Below, piece by piece: positions 1 to 12,470 of a stretch of 64,000 nucleotides of DNA. The stretch covers positions 1 through 64,000 of the forward strand of contig NZ_FCOF02000034.1 in assembly GCF_001544755.2 (NCBI RefSeq), given 5' to 3'. Both the position numbers and the translations under genes were made by a program. Under the pieces are notes generated by a model, which was not told where the DNA came from, did not search any database, and saw only the letters and a list, made by a program, of their open reading frames with translations. Origin of the DNA: Caballeronia catudaia. GTDB lineage: Bacteria > Pseudomonadota > Gammaproteobacteria > Burkholderiales > Burkholderiaceae. Positions within the stretch are counted from its first letter, which is position 1. Every line of letters begins with the position of its first letter.

Positions 1-25
1 ACTCCGGACGAACCATTCGTCCGAA

Positions 26-80
26 GTGTTACCCATGTCCTGGAACAGGTGTTACCCATGTCTCCGGTCTATACACAGCC
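26..80. repeat. tandem 14-mer, possible IS terminus
   Basis: The 14-mer GTGTTACCCATGTC occurs twice, at 26-39 and 49-62, with the copies 23 bp apart, followed by CTCCGGTCTATACA. Short repeated terminal motifs of this kind are common at insertion-sequence ends. The homology to the downstream dispersed repeat starts abruptly at about 81, so this segment looks as if it cut into that repeat. No transposase is visible because the window begins here. The IS identity is inference. Confidence 0.35.
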
Positions 81-160
81 GCAAAGAAAGTGACTGCCGC
101 CCCGCACAGGGGCAGTGCTAATAAACCAACGCGAATATGGGATCCGGCGAAAGCAAAAGC
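81..160 (+). repeat. dispersed intergenic repeat, truncated copy
   Basis: From GCAAAGAAAGTGACTGCCGC (81) onward this matches the right arm of the inverted repeat at about 10151-10215, with the same CCCCGCACAGGGGC hairpin core and the same run ending near GGGATCCGGC. The half of the element carrying the long CCAGAGT hairpin is missing. The copy sits directly after the treY stop codon. Confidence 0.75.
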
Positions 161-173
161 AAAGATAGAACTC

Positions 174-3092
174 CTAAGGCCGAGGAACCCCTTCCTCCAC
201 CAACAACGCCACCGGCATAACCCCCAACGCGTCCCGCAAGAAAAGCCTCTCTCCATCGGCCTTAGGCGCATTAGGGCTTAGCCAATCAAACAACGCCCGC
301 GAATGCAGCGCCTCCGGCAACACGATAGCCGTATCCCCCCACCGCTCAGCCTCGACGAGCGGCACATCCCGCCCACTCCCCAACAGCGGCTCAGCAAGCC
401 GAGTAGCAACCACGATGGCAAACGCGCTTCCCGCATGCCGCGCATAAGCAATCACATGCCCCGCATGTTCCCCCCGCACCTCGAGCGGCACATACTCGCC
501 CTGAGCAAACAACGACTCGCAATGCTTTCGCAATGCCAAAGCACGCCGCACGAGCGCAAGCTTCACCCGTCCATCGCGCCAATTGGACAACTGATCCGAA
601 GGCGGCCCCTTCTCTTCGATTTCCGCAAGCCACGCACGGCGCAACTCATAATCGACAGGCCGGCGATTGTCCGGATCGACCAGACTGAAATCCCACAACT
701 CCGTGCCCTGATAAAGATCGGGCACGCCCGGCGACGTAAGCCGCAATAGCGTCTGCTGAAAACTGTTGATCGCGCCCAGCGGCCCGATACGCGCGACGAA
801 CGCCGATAACTCCTGAAGAAAGCCATTGCGCCGCTGCGGCGAGACGATATCGAACAGAAAGTCCCTGCACGCGTTCTCATACGCTTCGTCCGGCGCGAAC
901 CAGCTCGTGCGCAGCTTCGCCTCGCGCAGCGCCTTCAACTGCCACTGCGCCACGCGTTCCGCAAGCGCGTGAACGCCGGCTTCGTCATCGGGGGCGAGCG
1001 TCGTCGGCCAGCACCCGACGAGCATCTGATAAAGCATCGCCTCGGCTGCCGGTCCCGGCGCCCATTCGTGGCTATCGCTCGTCTCATCGTGCCCGCCGCC
1101 CGGACCGCGTCGCAACGGCGTGTTCAACGTGGACCATTGCCTGAGCGTCGCGGACCATTCGTCAGGAATCTCGCTCAACGCCGCAATGCGCGCGCGCACG
1201 TCTTCCCCACGCTTGTGATCGTGCGTCGCCGTGCAGAGCATCGCGTGCGGGAAGGTCTCGAAACGTTCGCGATTGCACTTGTGAAACTCATCGACGGATA
1301 ACGCGAACTCGCCCGGATCAGCACCGACTTCGTTGCGCGACACAAGCCGTCCATAGCGATAACACGCCGTATCCTCGACGGCCTTCGCCGCCACCGGCGA
1401 CGTCAATTGCGAAAACAGCGTCTGCGCCGCGCGCCGCTGCGATCCGCTCGACGACGGCGGAATCTGCCCCGCCTGCGCCTGATTGCGATCACGCTCCCGA
1501 TTGCGCTCCGTCGCGCGCTGGCCACGCTCAGCGCGTTCGGGTTGCGGCGCCTCGTCGGGCAGCTTGCCGCCGAGCCATTGCGCGACCTGATCGAGCACGA
1601 CATGATCCGCCGTCGCGAGCACCGCGCGCGCGGCGTCGAGCGCCTGCGAGAAGAAGCGTTCGTCCTCGGGACTGCGCACGCCGCCCACCGGATAGATGCG
1701 ATACACCGGAAACTGCACGACGAGCTCCGCGACGACGCGACGTATCGACGTGAACGTGAAATCGCGCGTGTTCTGCGCATCGCGGGCAATGCGATGCAGC
1801 GCACGCGTGACGCGATCCAGTTCCGCGGCGAGATTTTCGGCGAGTATCTTGCGGCGCGCGGCGAGCGCTTCGTCGGCGAAACGGGCGCTCTTTCCCGTGA
1901 TGTCCGCCCACAGCGCGGCGAGCGGCGCCGCGCCAGCCGGGTCGTGCAGCAGCGCGCCGACGTCGTTCATGAAGTCGTAGCCGGTCGTGCCGTCGACCTG
2001 CCAGTCGCGGCGCAACGGCTCGCCGCGCGCCAGAATCTTTTCGACGACGAAATACGTGCGCCCGTTACCGTGCCGCAACGCCTCGGGTCGCTGGACCGAC
2101 AGCTCTTCCAGCCGCGCGCGCAGGCGCTGGCAATACTCGCGCGGCTCGGCGAGGCCATCGACGTGATCGACGCGCACGCCATCGACCAGACCTTCAGTGA
2201 AGAGTCTGAAGATGAGCGCATGCGATGCCTCGAACACCTCCGGCCGCTCGACGCGCACGCCGCCCAGCGTGCTCACATCGAAGAAGCGCCGCCAGTTCAC
2301 TTCGTCGGCCGCGGTGCGCCACCACGCGAGCCGGTAATGCTGGCGCTCCAGCAGTCGATGCAGCCGGTCGCGGCCCGCCGGCGTATCCGGCGAATGCGCG
2401 GCGAGAATGGCTTCGATCGCGGCCTGGCCGCCCTCGGTCTGCGCGATCGTGACTAACGCGGTGCGCGCATCGGCGGCGCGCGGCTGATCGGCGGGCTGGG
2501 TCGTCAGGCCCGCGAAGCGTTGCGCGAGCTCGGGCGCTTCCTGCAACACGGCAGGGTAATCGACCGGACAGACCGGAAACACATTCGCGTAATACTCGAT
2601 GACGAAACGCCCTTCGTCCGCGCGATAGGCGAGCCTGATCTTGCCGCCTTGCAGCTCGTCGCCATAGGGCGCGCCGAGAAACGGCGCGAGCACCTTGCCG
2701 CGCAACGCGGGATCGGGCGAATGCCAGTCCACATCGAAGAAGCGCGCATGGGTAGCGTGCCGTCCCCATTCGAGGATGTCCTGCCACCACGCGTTCTCCG
2801 ACCCGCCCACGCCCATGTGATTCGGCACGATATCGACGATGAGGCCCATCTCGTGCGCGCGCAGTTTCTCGACGAAGCGTCGCAGGCCGTCCTCGCCGCC
2901 CAGCTCGGGATTGACCTTCGTGGGGTCCACGACGTCATAGCCATGCGTGGAGCCGGCGGTCGCGGTCGTGATCGGCGACACATAGGCGTGACTCACGCCG
3001 AGCCGCGCGAAGTAGTCGACGAGCGCGGCGGCGTCGTCGAACGTGAAGCCCTTGTGAAGCTGAAGCCTGAGCGTGGAACGCGGTACGGTCAT
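174..3092 (-). CDS. treY: malto-oligosyltrehalose synthase
   Basis: Cytoplasmic GH13 enzyme that isomerises the reducing-end alpha-1,4 bond of malto-oligosaccharides to alpha-1,1, giving maltooligosyl-trehalose for TreZ. The 972-aa product begins MTVPRSTLRLQLHKGFTF and shows the GH13 regions DIVPNH, GVRVDHVDGL (nucleophile Asp), VVEKIL and ATHDHKRGED. It is somewhat longer than usual because of an Arg/Gln-rich insertion at about residues 513-550. The ATG overlaps the malQ stop as ATGA, so translation is probably coupled. It is the last gene of glgX-treZ-malQ-treY; a dispersed repeat follows the stop. Confidence 0.96.
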   Translation of the reverse strand: MTVPRSTLRLQLHKGFTFDDAAALVDYFARLGVSHAYVSPITTATAGSTHGYDVVDPTKVNPELGGEDGLRRFVEKLRAHEMGLIVDIVPNHMGVGGSENAWWQDILEWGRHATHARFFDVDWHSPDPALRGKVLAPFLGAPYGDELQGGKIRLAYRADEGRFVIEYYANVFPVCPVDYPAVLQEAPELAQRFAGLTTQPADQPRAADARTALVTIAQTEGGQAAIEAILAAHSPDTPAGRDRLHRLLERQHYRLAWWRTAADEVNWRRFFDVSTLGGVRVERPEVFEASHALIFRLFTEGLVDGVRVDHVDGLAEPREYCQRLRARLEELSVQRPEALRHGNGRTYFVVEKILARGEPLRRDWQVDGTTGYDFMNDVGALLHDPAGAAPLAALWADITGKSARFADEALAARRKILAENLAAELDRVTRALHRIARDAQNTRDFTFTSIRRVVAELVVQFPVYRIYPVGGVRSPEDERFFSQALDAARAVLATADHVVLDQVAQWLGGKLPDEAPQPERAERGQRATERNRERDRNQAQAGQIPPSSSGSQRRAAQTLFSQLTSPVAAKAVEDTACYRYGRLVSRNEVGADPGEFALSVDEFHKCNRERFETFPHAMLCTATHDHKRGEDVRARIAALSEIPDEWSATLRQWSTLNTPLRRGPGGGHDETSDSHEWAPGPAAEAMLYQMLVGCWPTTLAPDDEAGVHALAERVAQWQLKALREAKLRTSWFAPDEAYENACRDFLFDIVSPQRRNGFLQELSAFVARIGPLGAINSFQQTLLRLTSPGVPDLYQGTELWDFSLVDPDNRRPVDYELRRAWLAEIEEKGPPSDQLSNWRDGRVKLALVRRALALRKHCESLFAQGEYVPLEVRGEHAGHVIAYARHAGSAFAIVVATRLAEPLLGSGRDVPLVEAERWGDTAIVLPEALHSRALFDWLSPNAPKADGERLFLRDALGVMPVALLVEEGVPRP

Positions 3093-5296
3093 GGTGTTTC
3101 TGATTTCGATGTAGGTTCGTTCGGCTGCCCGGCGCGCTTGCGCGCGGTATCGACGGCGAGCAGGCGATCGGCGAAGGCGTCGTCGAGGAACAGTTCGTCG
3201 ACCGGCCGGACCAGGCGCCTGCGCCAGTTCGGATGCTCGTCGATGGAACCGGGCAGATTCGGCTGCTCCGCAAGCGCGAGCAGGTCTTCGAGCGGATACG
3301 TGACGAGCGGCGCGGGCGTCGCGGCGACGAAGGCCAGCGCTTCATCGACGGGCGCGTTGTCGATATCGGGGGCCTTCACGTCGTCCGGTGCGATGCCCGC
3401 ATCCTGAAATGCGCGCCACAAATGCTCGCGATCCTCGCCGCGTTCTTCGAGCGCGGCTTCGACCGGGTCGCGCCCATCGGCGCGCGCCATCGTCTGGCCG
3501 ATCTTCGAGCGCCACACGATGTCCTCGCCGCGCCACCATCCGGTGACGGTCGGCAGGTCGTGCGTCGTCGTCGTCGCCGTGACGCCCGCATCCCATTCGC
3601 GCGGCGGCTTGAATCCCGGGCCGTCCACCTCGCGCTCGAACCAGAGCACGCGAATACCCAGCAAGCCGTGCTCCTGCAAGCGCTCCGTGAAGCCGGGCGG
3701 CACAGTGCCGAGATCCTCGCCGACCACGATCGCGCGATGCCGCCACGATTCGAGCGCGATCAGCCGCAGCATGTCGTCGAGCGGATAGCGCAGATACGCG
3801 CCGTCCTTCGCGCTTTCGCCTTCGGGCACGAGCCACAGACGCCGCAAGCCGAGAATGTGATCGATGCGGATGCCGCCTGCGCACTTGAACGCGCAGCGCA
3901 GCATGTCGATGAACGCCGCGAAGCCTTGCGTGCGCATCGCGCGCGGCGAGAACGTCGTGAGTCCCCACGATTGCCCGGCCTGATTGAAGAGATCGGGCGG
4001 CGCGCCGACGGACACGCCCGTCAGCATTTCATCGCGATACGACCATGCGTGGCTGCCCGCGCTGTCGCAACCGACCGCGAGGTCCGCGACCAGACCGACC
4101 GCCATGCCCGCATCGCGCGCGGCGTGCTGCGCGTGCATGAGGCCTTTGGCGGCGAGCCATTGCGCGAAGAGGTGGAAGTCGACTTCGCGGCGGTTCGCAT
4201 CGGCGAATTCGGCGACTGCGTCGCTGCGCGGATCGCGCAAGGCTTCGGGCCAGTTGCGCCAGTGGCCGTCGCCGTTCTGCGCGATCTGCGCGGCCTGCAA
4301 TGCTTCGAAGCGCGCGTGGTCTTCGAGCGGACGCCCGCCTGCCTCGACGAACGCGGCGAAGTCCTTCGCGAAGGGCGAATCGCGGTCTGCGGAAAACGGT
4401 TCGAAGAGCGCGCGCAGCACCGCGAGACGTGCTTTCGATGCGCGCGGCCAGTCGATCAGCGTGAGACCTTCGAGTTCGGCAAGCTCATCGGCGACGCCGG
4501 CTTTGTCGATCGCGGCGCGCGCGGCCGGCGCGCCGAGCACGGCGGCGGGGTCCACGTGCGCAATGTTGAAAAAGAGCCGCGACGACGGCGAATACGGGCT
4601 GAACTTGTTCGGCTCGGCGCTGAACATCGCGTGCATCGGGCTGATGGCGACGGCATGGCCGCCGCGCTTCGCCGTCTGCGTCGCCAGCGACGCAAGCGCG
4701 GTGAAATCGCCGATGCCGCCATCGCCGTTGCGCCGCAAGCCGTACACCTGCGCCGCGACGCCCCAGAGCGGCGGCGCGTCGGTTGCGTCGTCGCTGAGCG
4801 TGCGCCAGGCATCGTCGATGGTGAAGCAGCGCGCGGGCGCGACCGCCAGCGTCGTGCGATGGTCGTTGATGACGAGCGTGTGATAGCCCGGCTCCGCGAT
4901 CGGCGAAAGCAGCGCGATCTCACCCTTCGGCGACGTGAAGCGTCCGTCGATGACCTCGCCGCTTTCCAGCTCAATGCGATAGCGCGCGCCTTGCTTCGCC
5001 GCCGACACCGGTAGCGCGATGGCGCGATCCACTTCCGCGGTGATGAGCGGCGGCAGCTTGCGGCCGCTCATTTCGGCATCGACGGCGGACAGGCTCTGCT
5101 TGATCTGCGTGGCGTTGCCGCACGGCAAGCCGAGCTTGTCGAGCAGGATGCGCAGCGTCGTTTCCGGCACGCGCTGCGTGTTCTTGTGCGCGTCCTGCCA
5201 TTCGATCTCGAAGCCCGCGCGCTCCGCGAGCGCTTCGATGCCGCTGACGGGACGTGCGGCGCGGACGTCGCTCTTCTTGCTGGTGGCGGCGCTCAC
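3089..5296 (-). CDS. malQ: 4-alpha-glucanotransferase
   Basis: Amylomaltase (GH77) that transfers glucan segments between malto-oligosaccharides and so supplies chain lengths TreY can use. The product is about 735 aa. Signature strings include GGIRIDHILGLRRLW (nucleophile Asp), VGEDLGTVPPG (acid/base Glu) and TTTHDLPTVTGWW. I placed the start at GTG 5294-5296, which overlaps the treZ stop (GTGA). The open frame runs further upstream, but that part lies inside treZ and is not family-like. The stop overlaps treY. The N-terminal region of about 150 residues before the catalytic barrel fits the long E. coli-type MalQ class. Confidence 0.95.
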   Translation of the reverse strand: MSAATSKKSDVRAARPVSGIEALAERAGFEIEWQDAHKNTQRVPETTLRILLDKLGLPCGNATQIKQSLSAVDAEMSGRKLPPLITAEVDRAIALPVSAAKQGARYRIELESGEVIDGRFTSPKGEIALLSPIAEPGYHTLVINDHRTTLAVAPARCFTIDDAWRTLSDDATDAPPLWGVAAQVYGLRRNGDGGIGDFTALASLATQTAKRGGHAVAISPMHAMFSAEPNKFSPYSPSSRLFFNIAHVDPAAVLGAPAARAAIDKAGVADELAELEGLTLIDWPRASKARLAVLRALFEPFSADRDSPFAKDFAAFVEAGGRPLEDHARFEALQAAQIAQNGDGHWRNWPEALRDPRSDAVAEFADANRREVDFHLFAQWLAAKGLMHAQHAARDAGMAVGLVADLAVGCDSAGSHAWSYRDEMLTGVSVGAPPDLFNQAGQSWGLTTFSPRAMRTQGFAAFIDMLRCAFKCAGGIRIDHILGLRRLWLVPEGESAKDGAYLRYPLDDMLRLIALESWRHRAIVVGEDLGTVPPGFTERLQEHGLLGIRVLWFEREVDGPGFKPPREWDAGVTATTTTHDLPTVTGWWRGEDIVWRSKIGQTMARADGRDPVEAALEERGEDREHLWRAFQDAGIAPDDVKAPDIDNAPVDEALAFVAATPAPLVTYPLEDLLALAEQPNLPGSIDEHPNWRRRLVRPVDELFLDDAFADRLLAVDTARKRAGQPNEPTSKSETP

Positions 5297-7191
5297 GAGG
5301 CTTTCCCTTCGGCCGATGCCGGTTCGAAGCGGCGCGCATCGTGCGCGAGCGCATATTCGTTCACTTCGCCGCTGAGCCACGCGAGGAAGGTGCGGCCGCC
5401 GAGTTCGCCCTTGGCTGCGGTGTCCTGCGCGCGCGCGGGCGTCTCGAAGATGATCTTGCCCGGCGGCGTGTCTTTCAGCGCGATGGCCGCATCGCCGAGA
5501 TTGAGCGCGATGGACAGCGTCTCGCCGTCGCCGAGCTTCCAGCGCGCGACGAGCGCCTTGTCGCCGAGCACGTCCGCGCCGAGCGATTTCGCACCCTTCA
5601 GACGCGGCGTGATGAGCTTCGCGCGCACCGTCAATGCCGAGCGATAGAAGTGCAGCCATTCGAGCCGGTCCACTTCGTCCTGCTTGTCGCTGATCCTGGG
5701 CGAGGACATCTCGAAGGTCTTTTTATCGTTCGGATCGGGGATTTGCGCGCGGCGTTTTTCATCGGTGAATGCGGAGAACTTTGCGAATTCCTTGCGACGG
5801 CCTTCGCGCACCGCATCGGCGAGCTGGTCGTGATAGTCGGTGAAGAACAGGAACGGTTGCTTCGAGCCGTATTGCTCTTCCATGAACAGCAGCGGAATTT
5901 GCGGCGACAACAACAGAAGACCCGTCGCGGCGAACAGCGATTCATCGTCGGTCAACGCGCGCAGGCGATCGCCCATCGCGCGGTTGCCGATCTGATCGTG
6001 GTTCTGCAGGAACATCACGAAGCGCGTCGGCGGCAAGTGCGCGCTCATCTCTCCGCGCGGCTTGCCGTCATGAATCGGCGACGGATCGCCCTGGTACGCG
6101 AAGCCTTCCTTCAGGATGCGTGCGAGCTTTTCGATGGGCTTGTCGCAATACGCGCCGTAATAGCTTTCGTCTTCGCCCGTCAGAAGAACGTGCAGCGTGT
6201 TGTGCGCGTCGTCGTTCCATTGGGCGTCGAAATGGGTTTCGAGCAGATTCGCCGTGTTGTGCTCGTTCTCCAGCACGAGATGCACGTGACGGCTCGCCTC
6301 GACGGAACTGCGCACGCGATGCGCGAGCTCGCGCAGCCATTCGTCGTCGTTGATCGCGTGCACCGCATCGAGGCGCAGGCCATCGAAACGATATTCGCTG
6401 AGCCAGTACAGCGCATTGTCGAAGAACAAATCGCGCACTTGCGGACGCTCGAAATCGATCGCCGGGCCCCACGGCGTATCGATGCCTTCGCGGAAAAAAG
6501 GCTTCGCATAGGCATGCAGATAGTTGCCGTCCGGCCCGAAGTGGTTATAGACGACATCGAGAAACACCATCAGGCCGAGGCCATGCGCGGTATCGACGAG
6601 TTGCTTCAGTTCTTCGGGGCGGCCATACGACGAGTCGGGCGCATAGGGCAGCACGCCGTCGTAGCCCCAGTTGCGCGTGCCGGAGAAATCGTTGAGCGGC
6701 ATCAGTTCGATGGCCGTCACGCCGAGCTGCGCGAGTTCCGGCAGGCGCGCGATGACGCCCGCATAGCCGCCCATCGCGCCGACGTGCAGTTCATAAAGCA
6801 CGGTTTCTTCCCAGGGACGGCCGTGCCAGTTCGTGTGCGTCCATTTGTACGCGCGCGGATCGATGACTTCGCTCGGGCCATGCACGTCCTGCGGTTGAAA
6901 GCGCGAGGCCGGATCGGGCACGGCAAGCGCTTCATCGAGCCGATAGCGATAGAGCGTGCCCGCGCCGCCATCGGCTTCGGCTTCGAACCAGCCGTCGCCG
7001 GTCGGATGCATGTCGATGAGTTCGGGCGCGCCGCCCGCGCGCTGAATCTCGACTTGCACGGACTCGCGCGATGGCGCCCAGAAACGGAAGCGCGTGCGCG
7101 GATTCTCGCGCACGGCGCCCGTCAGATGAGCGCCGAAAGGAAGGCAATACGCATGATGGTGCTTGTGCGGATCGATCGGACGTTCGGACAT
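5293..7191 (-). CDS. treZ: malto-oligosyltrehalose trehalohydrolase
   Basis: Releases trehalose from the maltooligosyl-trehalose made by TreY. The 632-aa product has an N-terminal CBM48-like domain (NPRTRFRFWAPSRESVQVEI) and GH13 motifs DVVYNHFGPDGNYL, GLRLDAVHAI (nucleophile), LVLENEHN (acid/base) and FLQNHDQIGNRA. The ATG at 7189-7191 has a GGCAGGAAATC Shine-Dalgarno context. An in-frame TTG five codons upstream is less likely. The stop overlaps the malQ GTG, and glgX lies 49 bp upstream, so the four genes look co-transcribed. Confidence 0.96.
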   Translation of the reverse strand: MSERPIDPHKHHHAYCLPFGAHLTGAVRENPRTRFRFWAPSRESVQVEIQRAGGAPELIDMHPTGDGWFEAEADGGAGTLYRYRLDEALAVPDPASRFQPQDVHGPSEVIDPRAYKWTHTNWHGRPWEETVLYELHVGAMGGYAGVIARLPELAQLGVTAIELMPLNDFSGTRNWGYDGVLPYAPDSSYGRPEELKQLVDTAHGLGLMVFLDVVYNHFGPDGNYLHAYAKPFFREGIDTPWGPAIDFERPQVRDLFFDNALYWLSEYRFDGLRLDAVHAINDDEWLRELAHRVRSSVEASRHVHLVLENEHNTANLLETHFDAQWNDDAHNTLHVLLTGEDESYYGAYCDKPIEKLARILKEGFAYQGDPSPIHDGKPRGEMSAHLPPTRFVMFLQNHDQIGNRAMGDRLRALTDDESLFAATGLLLLSPQIPLLFMEEQYGSKQPFLFFTDYHDQLADAVREGRRKEFAKFSAFTDEKRRAQIPDPNDKKTFEMSSPRISDKQDEVDRLEWLHFYRSALTVRAKLITPRLKGAKSLGADVLGDKALVARWKLGDGETLSIALNLGDAAIALKDTPPGKIIFETPARAQDTAAKGELGGRTFLAWLSGEVNEYALAHDARRFEPASAEGKAS

Positions 7192-7240
7192 GATTTCCTG
7201 CCTCAATGCTGCGGTTTTCGGCGATGAGTCTAGCGGGCGT

Positions 7241-9466
<2,226 letters not shown>

Positions 9467-9499
9467 TGCGGCCTTTTCCTTTGGTTTTGCCTTGCGGCT

Positions 9500-10225
9500 T
9501 TTTTTGCCGGATCCCGTATTCGCGTCGGTCTATTTGCGTTGCCCCTATGCGGGGCGGCAGTCACTTTCTTTGCTCGGGACCAGAGTAAGCGCTAAAGCGC
9601 CAACTCTGGTCGACGCAAAGAAAGTAACCAAAGAAACAGCTATCCCCAGCCTGAGCACTTCACACCGGCCGCGGCACAGAACTACTCTCGTGGTCCGGCA
9701 GTAGCGAGTGCCCTCACAAAACTCGCGCGGCTTGGATCGCGCACGGTCCGTCACATCGCACCACTTAACAACTCGGTGCAGCTCTTGCAAGCTCCGGCCC
9801 GCTTCGCGGCCGACCGGTCAAGCGGGTCTGCGCGTGCTTCGTTGCTGACGGTTCCATCTCACTGCAACTGCTGGCCCACCGTTGGTTTCCCTTGCAGACC
9901 CTTCGGCAGCGCGTAGCGCTGTGCCGGAACTCTTTCGTGCTGAACCAGCATGCTTAACGTTATCGGGCGGCAGACCGTGCGCGGTCCACGCCCGATGAGA
10001 CCTACGAGAACACTCGCTACTCTGGGTTCCATTCAGCCAATCGCCTGTGCCGCGGCCGGCATGAAGTGCTTAGGCTGGGGATAGCTGTTTCTTTGGTTAC
10101 TTTCTTTGCGTCGACCAGAGTTGGCGCTTTAGCGCTTACTCTGGTCCCGAGCAAAGAAAGTGACTGCCGCCCCGCACAGGGGCAACACCAATAAACCGAC
10201 ACGAAAACGGGACCCAGCAACAAAA
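9500..10225. repeat. long inverted repeat filling the glgX-glgB gap
   Basis: The segment 9549-9652 is the exact reverse complement of 10072-10175 (104 bp), and near-identity extends outward on both sides to about 9506 and 10219. Each arm carries an internal hairpin with arms CCAGAGT/ACTCTGG and GCGCT/AGCGC (about 9580-9609 and 10115-10144) and a CCCCGCACAGGGGC-type core. The spacer of about 420 bp holds weaker inverted matches (GCGCACGGTCC near 9745, GACCGTGCGCGG near 9971). I see no credible gene; the mirror-image short frames in the arms are the same repeat read twice. A truncated third copy follows treY. Confidence 0.9.
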
Positions 10226-10232
10226 AAAGACC

Positions 10233-12444
<2,212 letters not shown>

Positions 12445-12470
<26 letters not shown>

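Noticed and set aside
9492-10223. Two small frames in the glgX-glgB gap encoding nearly the same peptide on opposite strands
   Set aside because: They are the two arms of one inverted repeat, so the similarity is a property of the DNA. No ribosome-binding site supports either.
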